Source of the DNA: Chytridium lagenaria
Taxonomy: Eukaryota > Chytridiomycota > Chytridiomycetes > Chytridiales > Chytridiaceae
Direction: 5' to 3'
Assembly: GCA_025449115.1 (NCBI GenBank)
Contig: JAHLKC010000089.1
Span: forward strand, 107,882 to 171,881
DNA length: 64,000 nt
A program made the position numbers and the translations under genes. A model generated the notes under the pieces. It was not told the origin of the DNA. It saw only the letters and a list, made by a program, of their open reading frames with translations, and did no database searches. Positions 1 to 9,837 of the stretch are shown here, piece after piece. Within the stretch, counting starts at the first letter, position 1. The number at the start of each line of letters is the position of its first letter.

Positions 1-7
1 GAGGTTC

Positions 8-884
8 TTGAAAGGGTATTGGGAGAGTTTGGCGGGGGTGGGTGGGATTATTGGGAGGGAGGGGGCGAGGAGGATGTTGGAGCGACAGGGGTTGATGGGT
101 GAGGAGAGGATGGGGTGGATGGTGGAGGGGGAAAAGGAGGGGAGGGTGGTTTTTCAGGTATGGATAAAAGATATCTTTGCTAGCTTTGTTTTTTTTTTTA
201 AAAATTTGCGTTTTCCTTATCCTCTGTTCCTTATTTACGTATCCGTCACGTACCTTTTTTACGTATTTATCCCCCGCCTCTTTTCCTATTCACTCCTTAT
301 TGACGTGCCTCTTTACGAACCTTTCTTTCAGCACGGCGGCGCTAACGACGGCTACACCCTCGCCATCGAAGGTGCGGTTAGCTCCGGTGAAGGCTACATC
401 CTCTTCACCTCTGCCCCGCCTCAATCCCGAGACACCCACTACATCCGCTACATCATCCGTACCGCTCTCTACGCCTTCTACAACCACCCCAACAAGCCAA
501 CAAAACCCACCCGTCCCTCCCTTGACGACACTGAACCAACAGCAGCGGTTGTAGCCCCCCGTATGGATTTGGTTGACATCGTGGGACGTTTGCGTACAGT
601 GAGGAGGTGCCGGAACGGTTTGAGGGAAGAAGGAGGTGGTGGTTAAGGCTGGTGATGGTGAGAGTGTTGAGGTGACGTTTGTAGGGTTTGAGAGGACGGT
701 GAGGTTTTTACGACAGGAAAAGAAGGAAGGGGGTGAGGAGACGCCAAATCATTTTGTGGCGGAGAAACCGTGTAGGCTTGGATTGACTTTTGAGAAGACG
801 GAGGGACCGATGAAGATGAATGTGGAGTATTCGTGGAATACGCCGATGGTGTTTGTGAAAAGGGTGAGTGTGGAGCATGAGTGA
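8..884 (+). CDS. Beta-lactamase-like serine hydrolase, 3' part
   Basis: This is the carboxy-terminal part of a gene that probably starts before the window. An intron at 158-331 (donor GTATGG, acceptor TTTCAG) joins in phase 0 to an exon opening with the motif HGGANDGY. That is the third active-site motif style (HGG in place of KTG) of class C beta-lactamase-like or esterase S12-family proteins. After about position 583 the likely reading shifts frame at a GGG, and again near 625 at another GGG. The coding-looking protein then continues to the stop at 884. Each break is cured by one extra G, so I suspect sequence error. The Ser-x-x-Lys motif lies outside the window, so activity cannot be judged. 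The family call is moderate and the substrate unknown. Confidence 0.5.
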
Positions 885-1541
885 TCGTTTGCGTGGATTG
901 TTGTTTTCGTGGAGTGGATTAGTGGAGTACGCCGTTGGTGTTTTAGAAGGGGTGAGTGTGGAGGAGTGATGATTTGCAAATGTTGTTCGAGTTATAAAAA
1001 TAATGATAATAATAATAATAAAAAACGTGTTTTTTTTTTTTTTGTTTAACTCCGTTAGACCATATGAATATTAAGTTTATGTCAAGGATATATTATAAAG
1101 CTTTATGTTCGCTCCAATTCGGCACCACATGAAATAAACAGACGAATTTAGTTCATCACTTTCCACCACCAATTCACCCAAACCTTTCTTCCGGCCTCTC
1201 GGCCTTTCAACGACCACTTGCTGTCTGACTCCTTCTCATCTTTCCGCAACCCCTTCCCACCCCTCGTCTCCAGCCACCCTTTCCCACCCGTCCTCTCCAG
1301 CCAGCCCTTAATCCCACCCCTCTTCTCCGACCCCTCCTCCCTTTCAACCAACGTCTCACTCGACCCCTCCATCTTCCCCCAAGAACTCTTAACACTAAGC
1401 TTGAACGTCCACCTCCATTTCCACACCTACAAAAAACAAATAAACATAGGTAAATAGAGATGACGACAAACTTTTATACCTTGTTCTGGGAAGCATTCGT
1501 GATAGTATCATTAAAACGCTGCATAAAGACGGAACGTTAGA
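885..1541. other. Intergenic, AT-rich, no supported gene
   Basis: The stretch holds A/T runs near 990-1040, then a C-rich segment at 1150-1400 that is open on both strands without recognisable domains. I see no RNA gene or repeat structure and treat the open frames as compositional. Confidence 0.4.
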
Positions 1542-2071
1542 CTATAAAATAATACATGTTTTCACCTCAACACTAAGGTCAAATCGAGTATGGTCCAGGT
1601 TAACGCCATCAAGTCTTTCCATATCGAATAACGATGTTTCTGAAATCCCTGACACGCCTCTGGTAGGGTTCGGCTTGGCCTCGTTGTCAAGGCCCTCGAT
1701 TGTTCTCGGCATAGCAACATTCTCTACCATCCGCTGTACCAATGTCTCTTCTCCGCGGTCACAATTCCCTGCTACCGTCGTACTGTTATTGGGGCCGCAA
1801 ACCACTGTTTCCTTCAACATGGTTTCCATGAAGGGCACTCGTTCCACCGGCGTATTGTCAACCCTGCCCTTATCAATCGCTATCTTCGGTCTCCTCTCAC
1901 TCCCATCACATGTTCTCGCAAGGTTGTCAGCTCTCCGGAGAGCCTCAAAATAACCTCCAAGAAACCTCAATTGCGCCACCCGTTCTTCACGGCTGGCGAG
2001 GAGCGCCAGGTCTGCGGGGGTGAGGGATGGGAGGGGAGTGTGAACGGTATGGGTGTGTCAATGGTGGTCAT
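1542..2071 (-). CDS. Hypothetical protein
   Basis: An open frame from 1979 down to 1542 encodes about 145 residues with no family I recognise. Coding-looking sequence extends further upstream in the same frame (residues ADLALLASREERVAQ). It can reach an ATG at 2071-2069 if one C is restored in a CCC run near 2050. The protein would be about 175 residues, mostly polar, with no signal peptide or membrane segment. A conserved function cannot be claimed; the regular amino-acid composition and the N-terminal helix-like stretch are the only support. Confidence 0.35.
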
Positions 2072-3235
2072 GGTGAGGGTTTTGGAGTGAGGAAGAGTTG
2101 AGTGAGGAAGACTTGAGTCAATTGAGGAAGATAAAGTCAAGATTGGCTACGTGATTTCTCATTATTTCTTTTTTTTGTCAGCGCTTTTCAAAAACAAAGG
2201 ACGCGAGAACGGGGAATTTAATATGTGAGGCTCAGAGCACCTCAAAAAACAGGCGATCACTTCATGTTCAACAAGATTATCGCCTTATGCACAAAAGGCC
2301 CAAGATTCTGGTCTTTAAGGATGACAAAGGCTCACAAAGAAGATTTTCGTTTAACATGTATGTAAATCACAGTCACGACATTAACCAACACTCCTTCGGC
2401 TGCTGAGTTGACTACCCACCGCCTGCCTGCTCTTACTGCTCCTGCGCGCACGCTATCACCTTGAGGGACAGCGCCTATGCTACTGGTGGGAGCGTTGAGA
2501 AAGTGTGAAGAACCTAAGACTTTCGAGCTCAACTTGAAGACACTTTTGAAACTGAACATGTGGGGGTTGGGGAATTACGTAGTTGACCGACCTGACGCTC
2601 TCGTGTCAATACTATATTCCCTTCCTCTGTTCTGTGTACATAATCAAAAAGCTTTACCGAAAATAAAAGAATGTACGGAACGTTACTAAAAGTGTTGAAG
2701 AAAGTGTCGATTTATGTAGAATGCAGATTAGCCGATTCCCATCGAGAGCAGGCACATATGACTCTGTCAATTCAAGAGAAATAGAGCAAGCAACGTACAT
2801 CGTTTTCTTCCGCGTAAGTCGAAGCGGAAAAGGATGCGTGGTGCTTACAATATTGCCTCTGAAACCGACAATATCAGCAATTTCCGGTGCAGAGCATTCG
2901 TCGAGTAGCCTTGTGGGATGCGGTGTGGGTGTCCTCCATCATCCAGCGCCTCGCCGTTCGTTCCCTCTGAGCCTCAACAGCCATCCAGCCAGCCTCAAAT
3001 TAGAAATAAAATTTGCTGCCAGCCATCGAGGCTGACACCAGAAAACACTTGAAGAAGGGATCGAAGGAGAGCTCATCATTCTTTCGCTTCTTTACATCAA
3101 CACATCATCACATCATCGAGTTCAATTCTCAACCATCGAGCATCCAGCATCGCGCATTACTTCACCCTGTCTCTGCATCATCACATTCTCATCATACCCA
3201 ATCTTTGAACCTCAAGACACACCAAAATCCACAGC
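2072..3235. other. Intergenic before the S41 gene, no supported gene
   Basis: Short open frames occur on both strands, but none has a recognisable domain or convincing composition. The last 200 bases contain ATCA/TCATC-rich sequence typical of a leader before the ATG at 3236. No TATA box is obvious. Confidence 0.35.
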
Positions 3236-6200
3236 ATGCGCATTTACACTTTATCAGCACTGCGGCCTCTCCTTCTCATCCTCCTTGCATCTCTTTCTTC
3301 CATTATTCAAGCCGCATCCCCATCGACACCACTGTCATCAAACGACCCTTGTTCATCACTTGTATACGGAAGAGTGGTGACCGCCATCGAAGCCAGAAAA
3401 CATGTTTTGAATCCTTTAAAGTATCTGACGAAACCAAGAAGGCTCAAATCAATGCCATCAAAGGATATCTTGAACTGTAAGTGGTTTCCATTGTAATTAT
3501 GACTAAACCCCTTTATGTGGACAGATACCCCTATCTCAACCTCGTGAAAACAGTTGGGATAGACTTTATCTCCCGTCTCGACGCACTTGCAACCCAGCCC
3601 GAGCTTACAACCGAATACCTCTTCCAAGACTCCATTGTGACGCTTTTCAAATCCCTTCGAGACGCCCACGCCGTGTATTCACCAACATGTTTCACCACCG
3701 TGAATTTCATGCAACCCTTCATCTTGGCTGCCCGGCATTCGGATACAGGCAAGACAAGGATTGTGGTAAAGGAGACAGTGGAGAAGGGGACGACTCTGAC
3801 GGTGAATTTGCCGAAATGGTTTCCGGATCTTGTGAAGGCTGGGTTTAGAGAACGGCTTTTGGATGAGTGGAAGAAGGCGGTTGGGGATGATTTGAACAAG
3901 TTTTTGGGTTGGGATGTTGTTGAGATTGACGGAATCGATGCTGTCGTGAGTTACTTCTCTTCTCATGCCTTCTTTAAATACTCTTTTTCCTTATTCATTC
4001 TCCACCAAGATGAAGTGGCTATAGAATAATTATTCTTTTTATATAGACTGCAGTGAAGGCATTCGCTGATACCAGCGTCGGTCTTTCCCACACGCCTCAA
4101 ACCCGCTTCAACTTTGCCCTCGCATCGACCCAATTCCTTTCTGGCCGTCTCCGCCTCATCGACGGTCCCTTCTCGGCATCCCGTCGTCTCCCCTCCAACA
4201 ACACTCGCACGTACCTCCTACGTGATCCCGTAACCTTAAAAACCACATCTCTCACGGTGCCGTGGCTCGGATACTTTCGCGAAACCTTCTCTGAAATGGA
4301 TACAGCGACGTACACAAAGGAGTTTTGTAGACCTAATGAGAATATCAGTGGTACTCATCATCTTGGAGGGACGATGCAGTTGGCGAGTGTGAGCAGGGGA
4401 CGGTTGGAGGCGCATATGAAGGAGGTTGGGAAGGGTGGGGTTGATGAAGAGGAGGTGCTGAAACCTTTGCATCGCTACGCAAAGTTTGATAGGAGAGAGG
4501 AAATGGAGGAGATGAAGAACGGCAAGAATGAGTTTATGAGACCCAATGCTGGTGAACCAATTTACAAGCATCCGTACCGCGGTATCAAGGAAAAAGGAAA
4601 CGGGTTGTCTGAGCTTCGACGTCGTAGTGATGCGCCTGGGAAAAAACCTGCGATTGGGCCGCTTGAAAGGGAGGATGACCCACCTACGAGTGTGAGGGAG
4701 CAACAACCTACTGGAACCATTGATTTGAATGACCTTGAAGAGCTTAGGCGACAGCTGCCCCCCCGGAACGAATTTGGACCGCCGCCTCGAAACGAGCCAT
4801 TTTACAAGCATCCTTACCGTGGTGCTGGGGTAGCGGACGAAAAGAGTTACGAAGGAGGGACGGTTTTTATGGCTTACATGATGAGAGAATTGATGATGAG
4901 GGTGGTAATCATGATGACCGAGCTGTGGATGGTTCTGGAATTTCAGAGCAAGACGTACCTATTCACACAGACAATCACAGACCGCGTTCTATGTTTTGAA
5001 GGATGATGAGGGAAGGAAGACTTGAGTTTTGCGTTGCCTGGGTTTAGTGTGGATAATGGGACCAGGGCGGTGGAGAATTGGGTTGGGAGTGTGACGGAGG
5101 GGTTAAGGAAATTGGAGAAGGAGGGTGTGGGGAGGGTCATTTTGGATGTGACGAATAATGGGGGTGGTGTAATTTGTTTAGGGAAAGGATTGGCAAAGGT
5201 AGAGTCTTTCATTTCTTTCCATACTCTTGAGTTCTACATTTTCCATATTCTTTGATTATCTTCTTATCAATTCGGCTAACATGTCAAATTATAGTACCTC
5301 CTTGGCCCCAAAACCACATTTATTCACTACGACATTCGTCTTTCCCCCGCAAACCTATACCTCCTCAACTCAACCCGGAACTCATCTCACTCCATATCTG
5401 ACGACAACTCCTTCAACCTTCGCGACGCCATCCTCCCCATTACCCAACCCCCAACCACCAACGCCTACGCTATCCTCGACGCCCCCAACGTTCATCTCAT
5501 CAAACGCGGTGGAGTTGATGAATACTATACCGGTGAATTTTCTATTCGTTGTGATGTCGCCACCGAAAACCTTGACGCCCTGTTCGCCGCCCAAGAACCC
5601 CTCGAGAAGGGCTGGAAGAGTGGAGCCGTTGCTGTTTTAAGTTCTGGGGCATGTGGCTCAACATGCGCCATGATGGTGAGGGCGATGCGGAACTCTTTGG
5701 GGGTTCGAACGCATACTTATGGAGGGTTTTGGGAGGATGGGTTTAAGGCATTTCAACCTACGACGTTTGAAGGCGGCTCCGTGTTGGATTTCGCAAGGAT
5801 ATTAAGGGACGTTAATGAGATTGTAGCCAAAAGTGGGGCGGCAAAGGATGTCAGACTTCCTGTGGCGTTCCCGCTCCCTGTTGCGGGGCAGGTGTTGCAT
5901 TGGGAGAGTTATACAACACATGGAGGAGATGTGACGACGCCTGATGAGTTTTTGAGACAGGAGGCTGAGGGGTATGTGTTTGTTGAGGATCCAACGGATG
6001 TGGGGGCGGTTTGGAGACGGCTTGCACAGAGGATGTGGGATGAGGGGGTTGGTGGGGGGTGACACCAAAGGGAGTTTCGGAGGTTGGGGGGAAGGGGGTT
6101 GAGGAGGGGGTTGTGGAAATGTTGAAGATTGCGGCGGGTAGAAAAAAGGTGATGGGGTTGGGGGGGTTGAGGGTGGATGTTGGGGAAGAGGGGAAAGACG

Positions 6201-6397
6201 ATGGAGGGAGCGGACGTGATAAGGATGTGTTGGAAAGATTGAAAGGAATTGCTTTTATGGGGAGTGGACGGGAGGATAGCGGTGGGGAAGATGTTACAAG
6301 GAATGAAGTGAAGAATGGGTTCTGGAGAGGGTTTTCCTCTTCAGAGGATAATATTCCTTTCATGAACTTGAGATGCGCGTGGTGTGATCGACAGTGA
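3236..6397 (+). CDS. Secreted S41-family serine peptidase
   Basis: The protein starts with a signal peptide (MRIYTLSALRPLLLILLASL) followed by the DPCSSLV segment common in fungal S41 proteins. Introns are visible at 3477-3524, 3946-4046 and 5199-5294, all GT-AG and joining in frame. The exon at 5022-5198 carries VILDVTNNGGG, an S41 core strand. The last exon carries SSGACGSTCAMM, with the probable nucleophile Ser at 5658-5660. Between the first half and the catalytic core is a low-complexity insert with two NEF...YKHPYRG repeats (about 4530-4830). Reading frames slip near 3405 (AAAA run), 4850, 5010 and 6055 (GGGGGG). Restoring single bases joins them and extends the tail to 6397. Family confidence is good; substrate and whether the gene is intact are unknown. 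Confidence 0.7.
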
Positions 6398-6489
6398 CAT
6401 TTGTTTGAGATGATAATATAATATAGCAAGTATGTAGATAGAGTTTAATTCTTGAATCTTTTGTATAGATATTATGTGCCCGCCTTACT

Positions 6490-6951
6490 CTATTGCATCA
6501 ACACAACTCGATCACACCCTTTTGAAGTTGATGTTTTTTCTGTGCACGACCACGGTAATAAGCGAACCCTCCCACAGCCACAACAACCACACAAAAGCAC
6601 TATGTTCGCTACAATGCCCGTCAATCCCGTACCTAGAGTCATGAACGTTGGGGTGTCGCTTTTTGATTCGCCCATCGCGTGCAGCGGTAGACTGTAAGTA
6701 GTGACGTGGGTGATTGTGCATCGAGAAGTAGCGGTTGACGTTGCTGTGATCGATGTTGGGATTATGTCTTGTGTTGGAGTGGTTGTAGAGTCGAACAAAT
6801 TGGTGGTTGTTGGTTGTTCCAATGAATCGGTGGTGGTAGTTGAATCTCCCTGAAACACACCAGTCAATTCACCCGTAAAAACGATAGATCTCCATGTCGT
6901 TCTTCGAGCTCCAGGTGGCGGTGAAAACGGTGGACGCGATGAGGAAGTCAT
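6490..6951 (-). CDS. Hypothetical Ser/Thr-rich protein with one hydrophobic segment
   Basis: The open frame of 153 codons begins with a Pro/Ser-rich stretch and runs through a long Thr/Ser-rich region (TTTTDSLEQPTTTN). It ends near a short hydrophobic patch, GIVANIVLLCGCCGCG, that could span or attach to a membrane. No known family is recognised. Thr/Ser-rich regions followed by a hydrophobic segment are common in fungal surface proteins, but there is no signal peptide at this start. It could be a partial exon of a longer gene, or spurious. Confidence 0.3.
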   Translation of the reverse strand: MTSSSRPPFSPPPGARRTTWRSIVFTGELTGVFQGDSTTTTDSLEQPTTTNLFDSTTTPTQDIIPTSITATSTATSRCTITHVTTYSLPLHAMGESKSDTPTFMTLGTGLTGIVANIVLLCGCCGCGRVRLLPWSCTEKTSTSKGCDRVVLMQ

Positions 6952-7666
6952 ACTCTATGTTGCTTCTGTGAAGGTGAGTATTTATCATGTCAATGGCCTA
7001 TTCTACCTTGATAAGTCTGCTCCGTCCTTGTGTCCTGTGCTTGTGTTTGTCGCTGCGCAAGTATGTTCGTCTGTGTTGTGTCCTGTGTTGCGAGGGAAAT
7101 AAGCACCACGCATAACTCAAAACAGCCAAGTTCATAAACACCCGCTTTACGACTCGTTTTTGTTCCGCGGGATACTCTTAAACAAATGCATAGTCGTAAC
7201 TGAGTCTTTTGGCTCGCGCATGGGATGTGATATATAAATATTTAATTAATTATAAAAGATGGACACGTTCCTTATCCCAAATTCCTCAAAGTTACCTTTT
7301 CTTACATTGTCGATGACTAAAAGAAGCATCAAGGTTCTTGACCCACACACCACCAGACAAGGCACCACCGATGAAAGAGTACACTGAGCTCTTGGTTAAA
7401 GGCTCCTGCAGCCTTTTTAGAAAGGGGACACAGATAAAAAAGTATGCGTCGACTGGGGAATCGAACAATATACGCCGACTTGCGATGGAGAATACCGAAG
7501 TCCTGAATGAATGAACATGGTATATGGAGTTGAAGCCACTGGGAGTTGAATTGGCAAAATAACCTAGAACTAAGTAAATACTATCCGCAGCAAAAAAATC
7601 AAAAAGATTATGGGCTCCTGAAAACTAAACATAGGGAGTAAAATGGAAAATAAAGAAAAGAAGACT

Positions 7667-7715
7667 GCGTCGACCGGGAATCGAACAACACTTGTGTTGG
7701 AAAGGCGCTTAAAAC
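7667..7715 (-). pseudogene. tRNA-Gly fragment
   Basis: The plus strand reads GCGTCGACCGGGAATCGAAC and then TTGGAAAGGCGCTT, matching the T-arm and anticodon arm of the intact tRNA-Gly nearby with insertions. The D-arm and 5' acceptor strand are missing, so it cannot fold as a tRNA. Confidence 0.6.
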
Positions 7716-7768
7716 TTATTACACAAAAGGAACAAAGAGGAGAGGACAGATAAAGAGAAGGAGAGAAA

Positions 7769-7776
7769 TAAAAAAG
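7769..7776 (-). terminator. Pol III terminator of the tRNA array
   Basis: The plus-strand A run is a T run on the minus strand, a few bases after the 3' end of tRNA-Gly. It is the first T4-or-longer run after tRNA-Phe in the transcribed direction. Confidence 0.6.
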
Positions 7777-7779
7777 ACT

Positions 7780-7849
7780 GCGTCGACCGGGAATCGAACC
7801 CGGCACTAGTGCTTGGAAGGCGCTTATTATACCACTTAACTATCGACGC
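7780..7849 (-). tRNA. tRNA-Gly(TCC)
   Basis: The minus strand begins GCGTCGATAG and ends GGTCGACGC, giving a seven-pair acceptor stem. The anticodon arm is AGCGC-CTTCCAA-GCACT, so the anticodon is TCC. The T-loop is TTCGATT. It is the last gene of the four-tRNA array in transcription order. A run of six T on the minus strand (A6 at about 7769-7775 on the plus strand) follows it and can stop Pol III. CCA is not encoded, as expected for a nuclear gene. Confidence 0.9.
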
Positions 7850-7856
7850 TGAACAC

Positions 7857-7927
7857 TCCGATACGGGGAATCGAACCCCGGCCGCCGCCGTGAAAGGGCG
7901 GAATCCTAACCGCTAGACGATATCGGA
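7857..7927 (-). tRNA. tRNA-Glu(TTC)
   Basis: The minus strand begins TCCGATATCG and ends CGTATCGGA. The anticodon arm is CCGCC-CTTTCAC-GGCGG, giving TTC. The T-loop is TTCGATT. It sits 7 bp from tRNA-Gly and 10 bp from tRNA-Val with no oligo-T between them. Confidence 0.92.
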
Positions 7928-7937
7928 TATTGAACAT

Positions 7938-8008
7938 GCTTCGACCCAGGATCGAACTGGGGCCTCTTCCGTGTGAAGGAAACGTGATAACCACTACACT
8001 ATCGAAGC
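7938..8008 (-). tRNA. tRNA-Val(CAC)
   Basis: The minus strand begins GCTTCGATAG and ends GGTCGAAGC. The anticodon loop TTCACAC within the TTCC/GGAA stem gives CAC. The T-loop is TTCGATC. Spacers are 10 bp to tRNA-Glu and 12 bp to tRNA-Phe. Confidence 0.9.
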
Positions 8009-8020
8009 AGAAGGAGAAAT

Positions 8021-8092
8021 GCCGCCTCTCGGGATCGAACCGAGTACCTTAGCATCTTCAGTGCTACGCTCTCCCAGGTGAGCTAAGGCGGC
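8021..8092 (-). tRNA. tRNA-Phe(GAA)
   Basis: The minus strand begins GCCGCCTTAGCTC and ends GAGGCGGC. The anticodon arm TAGCA-CTGAAGA-TGCTA gives GAA. The T-loop is TTCGATC. It is the first gene of the array. Its natural 5' flank has been displaced, because a LINE now begins 4 bp upstream. The first 13 bases of this gene are repeated at the far end of that LINE as part of the target duplication. Confidence 0.93.
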
Positions 8093-8096
8093 TTGT
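8080..8096. repeat. Left target-site duplication of the LINE
   Basis: The 17-bp sequence GAGCTAAGGCGGCTTGT is repeated exactly at 22406-22422, directly after the poly(A) tail. The copy here overlaps the 5' end of tRNA-Phe. Confidence 0.9.
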
Positions 8097-8370
8097 GGAA
8101 AAACTTGATTCTTTTTCGGACATGCCCCCCAAGCTGCCTGAGACGGCCGTCCTCCCAAAGAGGACCTCCGAGAAAGAGACCACAAGGGGTTCACCGCAGG
8201 ATGGCCGCGCGCACGCGGCCCCTGCGAAGGTAATATCCAGGGCCCCCCCATCAAGGCCATTACTTTTTAACAATTTTTTTTTTTTTTTTTGGGTGGAGAC
8301 AACAATCAGGGAGACGTCACAAGAGAGTTTGCCACGGAACCTGGATGATGGAAACTGTGAAAGAACTCTC

Positions 8371-8730
8371 ATGGCCTTCAACGCTGTTGATAAGACTGAG
8401 GAGATTCAGTCGTTCAAAGTGAAGCAAGGTAAGAATGCTGTTCATTTTGTACTTACTTCATCAGAAGGAAATCACAGCGCATTTCGTTACGGACGATATT
8501 TTCAAAAGATAAGGCAGTTGCTGGATGGAATTCTTCGTCATGTGAACCGGAGGAATCGTGGATCAATTGTTGTTGAGATGGTGGATGAAGTTCTGCAGGA
8601 GTCGGCGGAGTACATCATGGAGACTGGGATTATCTTCAAAGACGATTGGGACGTTCCTTGGGAGATTTTGGAGATAAACATATGTGAGCATGATGGTGAG
8701 CGTGGTGGAGTTCTTGTTGACGCAATTTAA
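8371..8730 (+). CDS. Hypothetical ORF in the Helitron flank
   Basis: The frame is open for 120 codons from the ATG at 8371 (MAFNAVDKTEEIQSFKVKQG) to the stop at 8728-8730. Composition looks coding (mixed charged and hydrophobic residues, no low complexity), but I recognise no family. It converges with the minus-strand ORFs and could be a Helitron passenger gene, a host gene captured by it, or part of the LINE leader. The frame also extends upstream to 8095 across a poly-T run, which I do not consider coding. Confidence 0.4.
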   Translation: MAFNAVDKTEEIQSFKVKQGKNAVHFVLTSSEGNHSAFRYGRYFQKIRQLLDGILRHVNRRNRGSIVVEMVDEVLQESAEYIMETGIIFKDDWDVPWEILEINICEHDGERGGVLVDAI

Positions 8731-8959
8731 ACTTGGATAGTTACCACTTTCCGCGTCTCAGAGAGTCAGAAGATGTGGTTGACGAGGACCATTGCTAGAC
8801 TTGAGCGTGGGCATAAGGCTGGTCGTATTGTTTATCTTGTCTTTTTGTTGATGTCGTTTTTGAAGAGAAATGATCTGTTGTATATTGTTGATATGCGTCG
8901 AGCTTGAAGTAATATATTGTTGCAAATGCATATGTGGTTTTTATTGGATGATGGCATAC

Positions 8960-9783
8960 AGCAATGTGCGATATTCTTTCTTCATGCGGTGAAGTCTGGA
9001 GCGTCAGAGAGCGGTCCGATGCTGGCCTGGGTCTGGTGGAGAACAGCTACGTATTGAGTTTCCAACGAGACGGTGTGTTGGGCAAGCCCACTGTGGTGCT
9101 CGCGAAGTTGAAAGACAATCCAGCACCACGATCCGGGACCCCAAGTTCCTCCGTTATTTCCGGTGAATGATCGGATATTTTTGAAGTTGAAGGTTTCAAG
9201 GCAATTGTAAACGGGTGCTAAAGTGAGTGAGAATTGCTGTAAGCAGATTGGTTTACCTTTTACAAAGGATGCAAACTGAAGTCCACCGTTGGATTTCAGA
9301 AAGAATGGATTCTCAAAAAGGGACTCCATTTGACTGAAAAGCAACTTCATCCCGTCAGGGTCAAACACTGCGACGGACATCATGCACTGCGCGATGGGAC
9401 CGGTTTTGGATTTGATGCTGGAGGTTCGTGTCGTCCGTCACCATGCCAACCGTGAAGAAGTCAACGGGTTTTGCCGCCAACGCAGAAACGGTTCCCACGG
9501 CTGTTGTGGAAGACATAGTGATCCGGTACCTTTGAAACATTGTGGGATGGCGTCATTTCCGGGGAAAGTTGAGGAGAACCTGAACTCGTCGTTGAACGTT
9601 TTTGGGAAGCTTAGAGGAGTCCAGAATGATGCTTGGGATTTCGTTACTTCTTTCAGGTTCACCATAACCGCCTATGATGTAAGCCATGTTGAATTGTGGA
9701 AGTTCTGGATGTTTAAAATGACACCATTAACCAAACCCATTAGAGCTCGCCACTCAGGGAGGACAGCTTCAACAGTAACGTGA
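8960..9783 (-). pseudogene. Accessory protein downstream of the Helitron helicase, broken
   Basis: Coding-like sequence on the minus strand runs from about 9783 to 8982 through several frames. It includes EAVLPEWRALMGLVNG, then GGYGEPERSNEIPSIILDSS, then AAKPVDFFTVGMV, then SLFENPFFLKSNGGLQFASF. The order is continuous if single-base breaks are allowed. Some Helitrons carry an RPA-like single-strand DNA-binding ORF at this place, and an OB-fold protein is possible here, but I see no diagnostic motif. It may equally be the tail of another passenger gene. Confidence 0.35.
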
Positions 9784-9837
9784 CTTGTTATGTTGCAAAA
9801 CTTTTTATTGAACTTCTGATAACATCTGATCATACAG

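Larger units (their letters stand above)
6952..7779. other. Intergenic with decayed tRNA-Gly copies
   Basis: No protein gene is supported. Two pieces resemble the 3' half of the tRNA-Gly gene at 7780-7849: one at about 7446-7485 and a better one at 7667-7710. Both keep the T-arm GTCGACYGGGAATCGAAC on the plus strand but lose the acceptor partner. They look like dead tandem copies of the tRNA-Gly end of the cluster. Confidence 0.5.

Noticed and set aside
1148..1457. Overlapping open frames on both strands
   Set aside because: Caused by a C-rich, stop-poor stretch; neither frame has a recognisable protein.
8271..8290. Poly-T run as the end of a minus-strand retroelement
   Set aside because: No element body or target duplication could be matched to it; it may be a simple homopolymer in the LINE leader or at the Helitron edge.
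8300..8320. ACAA-TCAG as the Helitron 3' terminus
   Set aside because: It fits the A/CTRR rule, but no hairpin was found beside it and the four-base rule is met by chance often.
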